Assembly: GCF_002104995.1 (NCBI RefSeq)
Contig: NW_024468249.1
Span: 1,488,001-1,552,000 of the forward strand
Direction: 5' to 3'
DNA: 64,000 nucleotides
DNA from: Linderina pennispora
Lineage: Eukaryota; Kickxellomycota; Kickxellomycetes; Kickxellales; Kickxellaceae
Made by a program: the position numbers and the translations under genes. This document shows, piece by piece, positions 9,553 through 25,429 of this stretch. The notes under the pieces are model-generated. The model saw nothing but the letters and a program-made list of their open reading frames with translations, searched no databases and was not told where the DNA came from. Position 1 is the stretch's first letter. Every line of letters starts with the position of its first letter.

Positions 9553-12059
9553 CTAAAAGCTCAATTGATCAAAGTCCGTTTCAGAAAAGTCAATGCGGTT
9601 GGCCAGCACCGCGCGGATCTCGTCACGGCCCAGTACCGCGCCCTTGGCGAGATGCGTGGCATCAGCAGCACCCTCAACCGCCAGCACATCGGCAATCAGC
9701 ACCAGGCGCGCAAAGCGCTGGCGCAGCGGGGCCTGGCACTCGGCCTCCAGATGGCGCATGATCTCGCGCACGTCCTTCTCGAACATGAAGCCGCCCAGCA
9801 TGTTGAATTTGCTCTGGCGGATCGCGCGCTCCCAGTCGCTGCACAGCGCACTGACAATAGCGTCCAGGGCGCTGGCCAGGCTAGCCGGCAGCAGGCGGGC
9901 GCGCAGGCCGCGCAGCAGCAGCCCCAGCTTCATGACAAAGCGCTTCTGGAACAGATTGTCGTTCTGCATGTCGTTGAACTCCTCGTCGGTCAGCACATAC
10001 TTGATGTCGCGGTACGCCTGCTGCAGCACTGCGCGCACCCGCGGCCGCAGCGCTGCTGCTGCCACCTGCTCCACTGCACGCTGCCGCGCGTGCGTGAACT
10101 TGCCAGCAAAGGCGCCCAGCGTCTGCAGCGCGCGGGCGGCCCGTGCCACGTGATCAGAATCTGCAATCCGCTGCCACTCGCTGGCCAGCCGCGTCTGCAG
10201 CGCCGCCACGGTTTTGCCCAGGTACTCCTCGGAAAGCTCCAGGTTATTGATTCCCACCTAGGATCTGCCGCTGCATGCGCGCAGCCTGCGACAGCTTGGC
10301 CGGTGCGTTGTCATCGGAGGCAGCCAGGCGCCATCCCGCCTGGTCCTGAGTAGTCCCCGTCCGGTCACTCCACTTGGCCAGCGCCCGCGACTCCAGCGCT
10401 GCCAGGTACACAGAGTTCAGAATGCCTAGGATGGTTTGTGCGGTGGCCTCGACGGCGCTGGGCTGCTGCGTGGCAATGGCGTGCTCCAGCGCCGTCTTGA
10501 CAATAAAGAATAAATCGCCGACACACGACGATGTCTTGGCCCACATCTACTGGCGCAAGCAGCCGGCTTCTGCCCCACACCCACTGCAGCAGCATCAGGG
10601 AGTGGCTCGGCCCACCCCGCCAGCGACTCCTGTGTCGTCCAACGCCATGGCCTTGGTTACCGAGCTGCTGACAAAGAACGCCTCAAAGGCAATATATGTG
10701 TCGGTCAGCCACGCAAGCCGCGGTGTCAGCGGTGTGTCCACTACCAGACCGGTGTGGCCATCAAACGCGACGGTCTTGCGCGCGCCCAGCACGCTCTGCT
10801 GCATCGACAATGGGATCAGCCGCAGTACCTCGTCGGGCTTGACAAACACCGACGGGATCGCATCGGCGCGGATCACCGCCCCGTGCTTGTCCAGCACCGC
10901 ACCGCCTTCCTTGGCCGTCAGCACGCGCAGCTCGGGCGCGGCTCGCGACTCCAGGAACCGGCTGAACATGGCGATCTGGCGCGCAATCAGCACCAGCTCG
11001 GTCAGGATGCTGGTGATTTCGCGCAAGTCGTCCTCGGTGACGACCTCCTCGCTCGCACGGCCCGGTCTCTCGCCATCGCCCAGCATGCGCGCCTTGCTGC
11101 GTGCAGCGCTGGCGTCGATCTGGCGGATCTGGGCCAGCCGGCGCTTGACATGGCGCTCCTCCTCGAAAAAGTCCAATGCCATGCTAGCCCGCTTGGCGCC
11201 CTCCAGCTGCAGGCGCTGGATGACGCGGATCATGCGGCCGGCGCCGTAGTGGGCCTCGACTACTGGGAAGTGGTTGTCCACCACCACTGCAATGACCTCA
11301 AACAGCCGCGTCAGCCGCAGCGCATACACGTTCGCCTTGGCTTCGGCTGCCACACGCGCCTTGTCACCAACCAGCCCGCACAGGAACTCGGCATACATGT
11401 CCAGACCGCGCAGCTCCTCGCCCAGCTGCGGGAATAGCCGGAAGCACCGGCTGATCTCGCGTGTATTGCCATTGCTGGCTGCTGCCTCAAACATGCAGGT
11501 AACACGCTCCACCAGCTCCTGCCGTGCCCCGGCAATGATCCCGCCCGCAGCCTCACCGCGCCGCGCAAACCCCACAAACGGACTCTCCAGCACCGCCGCT
11601 GTCCCGGTACCGGCTGACCAGCGCAGCCGCCGCATCAATGTCTTTCTTCTGCATGGCTGCCAGCAATGCGTCCACGTCATGCGCCAGCTTTTCAGTCTCC
11701 GTCAACCGCCCGCAGCGCTGCCTCGTATTTGGCTACCTCGCGGTCCAGGAACCGCACGTGTGCGCTGATCGCTCCAGCGTTCGCTGCTGTGGTGTCAATG
11801 GCTGACTGCACGGGTACCAGGGAGTCCACTATGCCCTCCAGTTGGTCCTGCAGCTGCGACAGCGACGCGAACCGCGCCTCGACGTCCTGCCGTCCCTCAA
11901 TGTGCTCGGAAATTTCTACATCTACGCGTGCTCCTCCAGCTCCAGCTGCCGGTACGCCTGCTCTATCTCGCTAATATCAATGCTGTCAGCCAGCTCGTCG
12001 AGCCGCATCGTGTCCAGGTCGCCGCCAAACTGCTGCGCAGTCGCTGTCTCTGTGGCCAT
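9553..12059 (-). CDS. COG4: Conserved oligomeric Golgi complex subunit 4, six apparent frameshifts
   Basis: COG4 belongs to lobe A of the COG tether and binds the SNARE regulator Sly1 for retrograde traffic within the Golgi. After correction the product is about 834 residues. The N-terminus (MATETATAQQFGG) leads into coiled coil. The core is recognised at ISRCFRLFPQLGEELRGLDMYAEFL, FPVVEAHYGAGRMIRVIQRLQLE and GDLFFIVKTALEHA. The C-terminal domain ends with the diagnostic LANRIDFSETDF. Breaks: one base missing near 11915-11925; one extra near 11705, 11610 and 10607; one missing near 10545; one extra near 10250. Their sum restores an exact multiple of three. A long pyrimidine run (T15) lies immediately 5' of the ATG. 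The stop is 23 bp from that of ERCC8. Confidence 0.87.
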
Positions 12060-12137
12060 TTGCAAAAAAAAAAAAAAAGAAAAGAAAAAAGTCGAATTAT
12101 TGAAGAATAGAAAGGAAAAAAAATGAAAAAGAGTGGC

Positions 12138-14783
<2,646 letters not shown>

Positions 14784-16257
14784 TTGTGTATGCCACTAGT
14801 CTTTCCCTCGTCAAAATAATAGTAGGATGTGGTGAATTTTATGAGCAGCGATTCAGTGGTTATGAGAAGAGAGAAAAAATATACGCGCTCATGCGGTTTT
14901 CCTGCCTGTTTATTTACCCTAAGATTAGCTCGGATCAACTGCCTGATCAGCTGGCAGCTTGAATCACGTGCCTGATCCACCTCTTGCTTGGCACTACACC
15001 AACGCTGACACAAAACACTTGCCCAGACAATGCAACCGCAAATGATGCCACCTACATAACTAGTCTCAGTATACTGTTGAGCAAATCCAAAGCCATGTGT
15101 GTTGCTGCTTCCAGATGCCTGCAGCCCATTGCACCGTTCACTCTACTTCAAGTCACTGCACCATATGACTCTGAACACAACTGCCTGGATATGAGGGTGT
15201 GATGCTGCTGTATGTCATCTAATAATACAAAAGTAGTGGCAAGTGTCTGCAAACTAGTAAACCAGTTTTCAATTGTAACAACTGGCTGAGTCTATGGCTG
15301 CTGCACTAGTACCCTATGTGTAAACCTCCGCAACCACTCCACATTTCTACTATAGCAAGCATTTGAAACGCACATTTCCACATTTTACATCTGCTCTATA
15401 CAAGCATGCTGCATAAGGCGCTCTATACATGGCTCAGTCCTGATAGTGAGCCTGAGAAGAACTGTGTCAACGTATGCCAACCAGTCTTGACAATTGCTGC
15501 AAGGGCATCTAAGGCTCAGAACCATGTCTGGCTATAATTTCTCTTACGAATCTATTATTTTATTATGATAGCTATTCATGTTACAAGTGATGCTGTTGTC
15601 TTTGATAAATGATGCCAATTACACATGCAGCACATGCAGCTAATTGTCTCCACTATAGCACCAAGTCATGTGCTGTCACCACTTTGGGTATTGTACTGAA
15701 AGAGTAGTAGGTACAGTGCATATCGTTCGTGCTATATATAAGATTCAGCCTGTGATTTGCAGCCCTTTGATATTTATTAAACCATTTTCATTTTACTTTC
15801 CATGTTTTACAACCTCGCAATGGGCAAACCAAGCCGGAAAGGCAAGGAGATAGCAACTAGTGAGCCTGGCTCTGGACATAGCACTAGTATAAATACCTTC
15901 AATGAATGGAGTATCACTAGTCAATGGCTATAAGTCACCTTAGCGACAAGAAGCAGTGGGTTCAAGCACACATCATTGTGTCGGCCTGAACTGGTCATCT
16001 GTTTAGTCGGTGCCTTAGGGCAAGCTCACTCTTGCATATACCCTCTCTACCCTGATTCTGTAAGGATCTACTCTACATTAATTGCTACTCCTCCGAGTGT
16101 TACACTACCACTAGCCCTAGGCCTTTCTACGTTGTAAACCTATCATGCGCCACTCATTTGACACACTATATGTGGGGGGATGCCTTGCTGCATCCCAAGG
16201 GAACTAGTGTTCATGAGTTTAAATAAAAGACGTAGAAAGTCAAGAGCGACTACGTGC
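14784..16257. other. 1.5-kb AT-rich intergenic region
   Basis: No open frame with a recognisable product and no tRNA-like fold was found. ACTAGT hexamers recur (near 15055, 15305, 15855, 15885 and 15915). The right end is the 3' flank of homocitrate synthase. It may be a decayed repeat, but I could not match it to anything else in the window. Confidence 0.4.
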
Positions 16258-18258
16258 TTAGATCTGCCACTGAGTGATCTGGTCCGGGGTGTCAATGGAC
16301 TCGAGGATGGCATGGTGCGAGTCCTCCGACTTGGCGGCGCCGTACTTTCTCAGGAGCTTGTCGACGTCATCGAGGCTGAGCGGCCTGATGTCGGCAAGGT
16401 TCTTGATCTTGTTGGTGATCTGCTTGCAGTCAGAATCGGTGAGAGGCAGGCCGAGCTGCTCAACGCGGTTCTTGACCGCGTTCCAGCCGGTTAACCGGTG
16501 GCCGATGGCGACGTAGCGGGTCATGCCAAAGTCCTCAGGGCGCAGGATCTCGTACGTCGACGGGTTGTTGAGGATGGCCTTGGCGTGGATACCGGCCTTG
16601 TGGGTGAAGGCGCAATAGCCGGTGACGTAGTTGTTGAAGGGAACAGACACGCCAACAGCATCGGCGACAATGTTCTCCACCTCACGCAGCTTGGTCAGGT
16701 TGTACTTGCTCTTGACGTGCTCCTTGTCGGCGGCATACATGCGGGCAATGAAACCACCGAGAGGAGGGATGCCGTTGCGCTCACCAATACCGAGAACCGA
16801 GGTGTCGACGTGGGTGGCACCGTTCTGCAGCGCAGCGTAGGCATTGGCAATGGCGCAGCCGGTATCATTGTGGAAGTGGCACTCGATGTCGCACGAGACA
16901 ACACCGCGCAGGGTGCGCACAAGATCAGCGACCTGGTCGGGGGTCGCACAGCCGACAGTGTCAGCAATACCGACACGGTTGACGCCGATCTTGTCGACGG
17001 CACGGTACAAGGTTCAGCAGATCGACAATATCGGACCGGAACGAGTCCTCCGACGAGAACCGCACCTCAAGACCCTCGCCCTTGATGTACTCGATAACCT
17101 CAGTGGCGGTGTCAATAATGTACTGCATGTCCTTGCCATGCGAGAACTCGCGCAGATACGACGACGTGCCAATAACAACATCCAGACCGTCAACACCGGT
17201 CTCCACAGCCAGCTTCGCATCGTCCATGTGGCACCGTACGTGCGTCAGAATCTTCGCGTTCAGGCCCAGACCGACAATAGCCTTGCAGTCATTGTACGAC
17301 TGGGTTGACGCAGCTGGCGATGTCAGCTCCAGGTACTCGACACCAAACTCGTCGAGGGCCTTGGCGATCTCAATCTTCTTCTCGGTGGTGAAGAAGGCAT
17401 TGGCGAACTGCTCGCCCTCTACCAAAGAAATTATCTCGGTTAGTTGCTGAGGCTAAAACAATGGTTTTGCATTCCTGCGTCGGCGATTGGACAGAGGTTG
17501 CCGAGCGGACCGCGAATCGATGCTGCTATCAATGTGAGTCACAGGCCTGCGATCTGGCCGAGATAACGGACATGCAAAAAGTTTTCAGGACCACTTACCA
17601 CGCAGCGTAGACTCGATGATCTTGAAGTTGGAGACGTTGCTCAGGTAGCTGGCAGGGCCGCCCAGGTACGAGCGGGACGGATCTCTGGCAGCGGACTCAG
17701 GCATGGTAGCAAGCGACTATTGAACGTGTCAAAAAACGACAGGGAGGCTTTTCCGAAAAAGGAAAGATGTGTTAGTTTGTGAGTAAAGCGAAAAATAAAA
17801 TAAAGTTGGGAAGGGACAAGAAGCGATGCTGGGCTTCAGCGCCAGCCTGGCTGTCTTAAATACAGCAGACAAACCGAGAATGACGGGGGGCGCGAGATGG
17901 CCTGTGCCCAGTAAAAGCGTCGGCAGGAGGACGAGGGGGGGTGGAGGCTCTGTGTGCAACACGCTCGGCAGTCCCGCATTTAATGACTAAGAACTGGCTT
18001 CAATCCCGGGAGGCATAAACAGATGCCTGTTTCATTGTGGTGGGCCCAGAAAGCAGCGGCCACAAAAGCCTTCGTGGTCCTTGCAGCGCGTATAGGCCGG
18101 ACCCAAAAATGCTCCTGAGATGGTGGGAAGCAGGTATGAATCACCAAATGTTTATCTCATCTACTTACCCGAGCAGCAGAGATCGTGGCACCAGCCGGGC
18201 GCATGGCCTGCCTCCGAGCAGACGAATTTACTAAGCGCGAGAGCGTGTTGGACAGCAT
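16258..18258 (-). CDS. LYS20: Homocitrate synthase with an alternative mitochondrial first exon, one apparent frameshift
   Basis: First enzyme of the alpha-aminoadipate lysine pathway: acetyl-CoA plus 2-oxoglutarate gives homocitrate. Core exons are 17599-17704 and 16258-17418, joined across a 180-bp intron (GTAAGT to TTGGTAG) at [17 protein letters not shown]. From the ATG at 17704 the product is 421 residues. Signature parts: the EGEQFANAF active-site strand, [15 protein letters not shown] metal-binding motif, [14 protein letters not shown], and [11 protein letters not shown]. One extra base near 17008 breaks the frame between DLLNL and [14 protein letters not shown] further upstream exon, 18169-18258, encodes 30 Arg/Ser-rich residues ([16 protein letters not shown]) followed by a GTAAGT donor. 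A matching acceptor (AATAG, 17717-17719) joins it in phase with the ATG at 17704, giving a 455-residue form with a likely mitochondrial presequence. The 452-bp first intron is inferred, not proven. Confidence 0.88.
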
Positions 18259-18362
18259 ATTTTTGGTAGCAGGCGGTCGGCAGCCGAAACAGTGGAGTCG
18301 AGAAATGAAATTGACAAGGGTTGAAGAGGAGAAATTTAGCAGTCCTGTACCAGAAAGCGCGC

Positions 18363-18371
18363 TTTTTATAT
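18363..18371 (-). promoter_or_regulatory. TATA-like box upstream of the homocitrate synthase presequence exon
   Basis: Read on the minus strand the sequence is GATATAAAAAG, about 105 bp upstream of the ATG at 18258. Its position supports transcription starting before the presequence exon. Assignment is from sequence and spacing only. Confidence 0.4.
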
Positions 18372-18955
18372 CACTCCGTGACCAGTCCATTTAACATGCT
18401 CCGTGCGCAACTGACCATCCTGAGCCAGAAAACATGCGTAGGATTTCATTCTGCGGCACGCTCTTCATCCCCCAACCAGCTGGCAATGTCTGTCTGAAAA
18501 TAGCGCCAATGCACAGCGTGTTGGACTGGCGGCGGGGATGCAGGCAGGCAATATTTCGCTTGGCCTTGCCTCTCCCCAAGGCAATGCACTCAGGCACAGG
18601 AGGGGAGGATCGCCTGGCGGCATACGGTTCGCTCAACCCGACCAGATCCTATCAAGGCACTGGTGATTCACTTTGCGGGCGAAGACTGTGCCAATCGTGT
18701 CGCCCACTCTGCGCTGCTGCAATGCGGGCAAACAGAGGGAGCGTAAGGTGTCATTAAGCGCCCGCGCTGGTAGCATGGCAAGTAGAGATGACTGAATTGG
18801 ATCCATACTGATTTCCCCAGGCTGCTGCTACCATCGCCCACCAACCGATGTGTGGGAAAAGGAACATTGCTGGATATGCGATTCGTACTGAGTCACTGGC
18901 AGCGATTACTTTGCCTCGTTGGCGGTAGATTTCTGGGTGAAAAAGTCAAAAAGCC
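18372..18955. other. Spacer between the two lysine-pathway genes
   Basis: About 580 bp without a supported gene. It contains a TGAGTCA heptamer at 18889-18895, the core recognised by Gcn4/CpcA-type bZIP regulators in fungi, about 630 bp upstream of the homocitrate synthase presequence exon. Function is inferred only. Confidence 0.3.
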
Positions 18956-20112
<1,157 letters not shown>

Positions 20113-20564
20113 GTTTTTTTTTTTTTGCTTTTTATCGAGTAGCTATGCGAAATCGAAAAAGAATGGTGGAAAGGAGAGGCAAAAGTAGAGTTCCAGACAC
20201 AACGAACTGTTTGTTCTGTTTAACAATCCCCGCAGGAGCCTTATCAACTGGGATTTTGCTAGCCCGATGGTGATTCATAGAGGTTCGGTCCATCCGGCAA
20301 ATCGGACTGGAGCAGGTTTAATAGGTGATTAACAGTCAGCACAGTCCCTGGCTCATGTGTTACATGGCCTTTTAGGATCACTAGTTACACTGATATACCT
20401 GTGTCTGGGACTACACGGGCGAAGCCGCTCTATATAGCACTAACTGCTGCTCAGATATACAACTGCTCCAAGGCCTACTGAATGTAAATCATAACATGAA
20501 CTACTTAATTGACAACAAACATACTGAATAATCGAAATTGAATGAACTAGGGTAGGCAACAGAA
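20113..20564. other. Promoter-side spacer upstream of LYS12
   Basis: About 450 bp between the LYS12 start and the first copy of the long repeat. It is AT-rich and begins with the poly(A)/poly(T) leader of LYS12. No further gene is supported. Confidence 0.35.
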
Positions 20565-22285
20565 CTAACCACGTTTCTGAGACTTGTTCTGTCTTGATGA
20601 TTTGGCTGGCTGCGGGACAGGGTGCTTTCTGCGAGCCCTTCTCTCGGCGGACTCCTCAACCTCCTTTCCATGTGATGGTCTGCCACCTCTGCAACTGATA
20701 GAAGACACTGCATGAGCTAGCGAGCCTGGCTCACCATGTTGCTGAGGTGGGTGCTTCCTAAGGCCAGTCTTTCAGCCGGCGCCTCCACATTCTCCATACA
20801 AGATGGCCTGCCACTTGTACTAGCTGCAGAAGGCTCACCAAGAGTAAATGCCCTCGCTCTGTCTAGAGCGGGGTGGAGATGATGGTGGTCCTGCAACTGC
20901 AGATGGCGCCTGGCGATGGTGGGGTGGTGGCTCTTCACCTAGATGTAATGACTGTCCAGCGCTATGAGATAGCTCTTCCATGTGTAGGCGAGCTGGTTTC
21001 AATGGGTGTAGGCGGACTGGCGATGGTAGATAGACTGGTAGGACGCAGGCTAGATAGGCGCATTCTCAGACCTGGCTCGTGGGGTGGTGTGCAACGCAGG
21101 CACGTTATTTGACTCGGCTGATGTGGTATCCTGGAGAGCGGCTTTCCATTCATTGACCTTCTCAACAACCTCATCCACTGGTTCAAATCCTCTCCGAAAC
21201 ACAGCGTGCCTCTGCGTGTAACCCATGAAATCGGGAATGATGACACCGCAGTCAACAAGGTCGGGAACGTTACAGGCAGCGCTTGGTCCAGTGGGGTATC
21301 AATGGCGCGGCGACTAGCCTGCTCAGGCAACTGGTTGCCAGTAAATGACAACATAGATGAAGCAAACCTTGGTCGAGAACGAGTTGTAGACGACAGTCAG
21401 GGGACCGAACATGCCTTGAGTTTCCCAGTGAACCGGAGACATGATTGATAGATTGTCACCTTTCTTTTCAGGAATCACTGCCTCCCGAACAAAGACACCG
21501 TCGGGCTGAAGCTGTCAAGATGGTGCTTTTGCATTCACCTCCTGCTTGTGTGAAAAGTGAAGGGTCCGTGCAATATGCCCATTCCTAGAGTTCTGAGCAA
21601 GACATCAAAGTCCACTGCTCTCACATTTCTACCGGCACTCGTTGACCCACGTCTCAAGTCGGCTCTGGGCTGGAGAGTGCAAAAGCATCCTTGAAAGCAG
21701 GGCTGCGACGAATATTGTCAAGCGGCTCGTTATTTAGCTTACGTTCCGCACGGCTATGCTTGGGGAATCTATACATTATGCGAGTGCAAAGGTTTTGGTT
21801 GCTTCAGGGAAGGATGAACTAGAAAGAGGCAGTTGGCTGGGATAATGAGGAGAGGAGAGACGAGGAGAGACAAGGAGAGGAGAGTTGTGCGAAAGTGCCA
21901 CGAGTTTATAAATGCGCAGCAAACTGCGATTCGGATCACAGCGCTTGCTTAATACTCATGGTGCGTCCGAAGCCACATTCTGGTCCAGGGACACAGAGCG
22001 CCATCCGCAACTTCAGACCTATTTGGCCAGTGCCATCATCGCAGTGGGGCTCCAGCTTGTCATTTTTACTCAAATAGACAAGTAAATTTGCCTAGCACAT
22101 ATCACTAACGACTATACTTGCCACAACACCCACGCGGGACTCCACAACTGTGGCCCAAGCTAAAAAGCGAAGAAATAGTGGGCTGAGTGGTAGTAGTATG
22201 AAGTTAAGTGAAGCAAGAAGACCAGGAAGGCAGATGCTGGGTAAATGTGCGGGCATCTATGATGCTGCATTCATAGTTCTAATGC
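20565..22285 (-). repeat. Gene-like dispersed repeat, copy 1
   Basis: A 1.7-kb unit that recurs in inverted orientation at 34585-36353. Read on the minus strand it looks like a complete gene. There is a TTTATAAA box at 21905-21912, a CT-rich leader including a purine/pyrimidine tract near 21846-21890, an ATG at 21776 about 128 bp after the box, and an interrupted frame of about 400 codons ending at a TAG at 20565-20567. The frame opens with MYRFPKHSRAERKLNNEPL and contains IPEKKGDNLSIMSPVHWETQ and RRGFEPVDEVVEKVNEWKAAL. It ends in a basic Ser/Arg/Lys tail (RRARRKHPVPQPAKSS). I do not recognise the protein. The homology to copy 2 stops almost exactly at the stop codon, so this is either a duplicated gene of a multicopy family or a non-autonomous element with its own promoter. 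No terminal inverted repeats or target duplications were visible. Confidence 0.7.
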
Positions 22286-22399
22286 ATTACCGTTAGAGAG
22301 TGAATGGCTCGAGGGTCGCTGATGGCAGAATCAAAGGAGTAAGGGGACTATATGGCGAATGGCTTCACATATTATATCTCCTGCTTCCGTATCACCGAG

Positions 22400-22422
22400 T
22401 TATATATATATATATATATATC
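22400..22422. repeat. (TA)n microsatellite
   Basis: About eleven TA dinucleotides in an AT-rich spacer just downstream of the MTO1 stop codon. It has no evident function. Confidence 0.9.
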
Positions 22423-22484
22423 TAATGTCAAACATTTTCAAAGTCAAGCTATCATTCGTAAAAGTGCAACAGATACCAGTATAT

Positions 22485-24690
22485 TCACGCTGATGCCTCC
22501 TGCTTTTGGTCCTGGCTAGCTTTCCGCTGAACATAGCGCAGCAATGCAAGGACGCCGCCTGGAGTAATCCCATCAATGCGCTTAGCCGCACCAAACGTGT
22601 CTGGGCGAACCAGTGTCAGTTTATCGACCTCCTCCCGCGACAGTACGCGTATCTGCGAATAGTCAAGGTCGGTTGGTAGCCGCATGCCCTCGTCGCGCTT
22701 AAACATATTGACTTCGATGCGCTGCTGCTTCAGATACCCATGGTACATGGCCTCTGTCATGACACGGCGCTTAATTTCGATCGGTATATCGCGCCATCCA
22801 GGAACCAGTTCATCTAGCTTCGGACCTGCCGCCTCGGCCATCGGCTTGGCCATATATTTTGCAGGCATATTCTCTGGATCGCGTGCCCCAGTCCACACAT
22901 TCTCGCGCAGGAAGCCCATGCGGACCATATCAAGCGCAGACCGTGGGTTACCGTCGCGGCAGACCTGGATACCACTGCCAAGCTTTGACTCCCAGGCGTT
23001 GGGTGTGAGCACGACGGCCTTCAGTAGCCTCTGTGCGTGCTCCATATCTGCCTCAACGCGATCCAGAGTGGCCAGTCGGGTTGGGTCGCGCACCAGACCC
23101 AGCGCAGCAGCACGCCGGGTCAACCGTAGATCAGCGTTGTCAGCACGCGATGAGAGGCGGTATTCGGAGCGAGCAGTAAATACACGATACGGCTCCTCGA
23201 CGCCGCGTGTGATCAGATCGTCAATCAAGACACCAAGGTAGCCGTCAGACCGATCGAGGACCAGCTGCGGCACGTCGCCCTGCAATGGGTCGTGCTTGGC
23301 AGCCAGGCCGGCATTGGCCCCCGCCAGGATTCCCTGTGCAGCCGCCTCTTCGTAGCCAGTGGTGCCGTTAATCTGGCCCGCCATAAATAGGCCGTCAACG
23401 CGCTTGGTCTCCAGGTTGCGCTTGAGCTCACGCGGGTCGATGTGGTCGTACTCAACACCATATCCGGGCTGGGTCATCACTACGTTCTCAAGCCCAGGCA
23501 TGGTGCGCAGGAACTGCAGCTGGATATCCTCGGGCATCGTGTTGGAAATTCCATTTGGGTATACCAGGTTGGTGTGCTCCGGCAAGCCCTCGGGCTCGAG
23601 CCACACAACATGTGAGTCCTTGGCACTGAATCGCTTGATCTTAGACTCTAGCGACGGGCAGTACCGCGGGCCACGCACTGTCTCGCGAATGTGGATTGAC
23701 TTGTCGAAGTTGTTGCGGATGATCTCATGTGCCTCAGGCGACGTGCGGGTCTGGTAGCACATCACCTGCTGATCCGCATATGGCACTGATGTATGGATGT
23801 AGGAAAATGGCGTCGGCGGCATGTCACCGAGCTGCCGGGGCATCTGTGTGTAGTCGATGGTTGAACCATCGAGACGAGGTGGCGTACCAGTCTTCATACG
23901 ACCCAGCCGGAATCCAGCGTCCTTCAGCGATTTGGACAATCCAATCGACGCAGCTTCGCCTTTGCGGCCTGCCGGGAATGCCTTGAGCCCGATGTGGATT
24001 TCGCCCCCCAGGAACGTGCCGGTTGTGATCACGACCTTGCGTGTGCGGATGATCTCGCCCGACTCCAGCCGCACACCAGTCACAGTGGACGAGGACTGCG
24101 CATTAGCGCTCTCCTGGCTAGCCAGCACCTTTAGAGACTGCTCATCCAAATCCTTTGGCCGCTCCAGCAGAATATCAGCGACGCTACCCGCCTTGAGCGT
24201 CAGTCCAGGGTACGACTTTAAAGTCTCGTGCATGCTCCGCTTGTATAGTACCCGATCCACCTGTGCACGCGGACCATGCACGGCAGGACCCTTGGATCGG
24301 TTCAGGATCCGGAACTGAACACCACCCAGATCTGCCGTCCGCCCACACAGCCCGTCCATCGCATCAACCTCGCGCACCAAGATTCCTTTCCCGATCCCGC
24401 CGAACGACGGGTTGCAAGACATTTCGCCAATCGTGTCCAGCTTCTGCGTGACGAGCATAGTCTTTGCTCCAGTGCGTGCTGCTGCTGAGCAAGCCTCGCA
24501 ACCCGGCGTGACCTCCGCCAATAACAACCACATCAAACTCAGGCGCGGCCTGTGCAGACTTGTAAAGCATATCGTCGGCTGTATGCTGAGTTGGCCGCGT
24601 GCTGCTAAACTGCCTACGCGCGGTCAGCACCGCCCGTTGTGATCCAAAGGCCAGCCGGCGCCGTAGAATGCTGCTGCTGCTGTTGTACAT
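22485..24690 (-). CDS. MTO1: MTO1/GidA, mitochondrial tRNA wobble-uridine modification enzyme, one apparent frameshift
   Basis: MTO1 (bacterial MnmG/GidA) works with MSS1 to place carboxymethylaminomethyl-type groups on U34 of mitochondrial tRNAs, using FAD. The product is about 734 residues. Residues 1-35 are an Arg/Ser-rich mitochondrial presequence ([21 protein letters not shown]). The Rossmann FAD motif is [14 protein letters not shown] at about 53-66. MnmG signatures follow: [69 protein letters not shown], and [21 protein letters not shown]. The C-terminal helical domain is complete. A single extra T near 24532-24538 splits GGGHAG from CEAC, so the last 683 codons are open without interruption. 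Its spacer separates it from repeat copy 1. Confidence 0.93.
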
Positions 24691-25429
24691 TTGAAATGCG
24701 GTGGTTGCAATGAAAAGATAAAGAGAAAACACTTGAACGGTTTCGGCAGGCTTGGGTATGAAATCTTTGTTTTTTCCTTGCACTAATCATCTTTTTTTTT
24801 TTTTGCTTTCGGGTGGGGATGGGCAAAAAGCCGCAGATCAAGCCCAAGCCGAAGCAGAGCAGATTAATCAAGGACATCGAACAGCCTACATGCAACGGGC
24901 TGGTAGCCTCTGAGCGATGTCGAGGTGTGCACGTCATTCGCACATCGCATGCTATTGTATGTTGTTCTTTATGTCGTGTTGTCGGCAAGCCCATGCCAGC
25001 AGAGACCAGCCATGCCACCTTGTAGATGGGACCGGTATCGCATACAGGCCGTGCGCATATTGCGCCGACCAGGGCAGGACAGAGTCAAGGTTTTTCTGAG
25101 CCCACAATTCTAACTGACATTCACACTGAGACATGGAGCATGTAGCTAGCGAAGGGGCTGTAACTTTTTGTTGTAATGTAATCCCCCACCGCCGGCACGC
25201 CCGGAGTGCTGCGGATCATCCGCCAGTGGTTACAAAGCGCATTATGGCGAAAGAAAAACTAAACCCATTTTCCTCTTTAGCGATGGTTGGGGGATTTGCG
25301 ACAGACTTGCCCACAGGCATTATATGCCCCTCGCTTTGCGGTTGCTATTAGGCTGGCCAAGTCTGTCCCTGGCCATGACTTTCTTCATCCCACACCTCAT
25401 TTATTCTTCAATACACGGCGTGAAAGCAG
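24691..25429. other. Spacer upstream of MTO1
   Basis: About 740 bp containing the MTO1 promoter side, with T- and A-runs near 24790-24805. Short overlapping frames are present in several phases, and none carries a recognisable domain. Confidence 0.35.

Noticed and set aside
10540-10610. Short intron in COG4 between two in-frame stop codons
   Set aside because: The only GT-AG pair is about 30 bp apart, too short. One extra and one missing base explain both stops and keep the length a multiple of three.
15945-16010. Possible tRNA or SINE around GTGGGTTCAAGC
   Set aside because: I could not fold a cloverleaf or find matching arms or a second copy.
21160-21195. tRNA-like B box (GGTTCAAATCC) in repeat copy 1
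   Set aside because: No A box or cloverleaf lies upstream, and the sequence is part of the repeat's reading frame (RRGFEPVDEV).
20571-22285. Transposon with terminal inverted repeats
   Set aside because: No terminal inverted repeats, target duplications or transposase motifs were visible at the ends of either copy.
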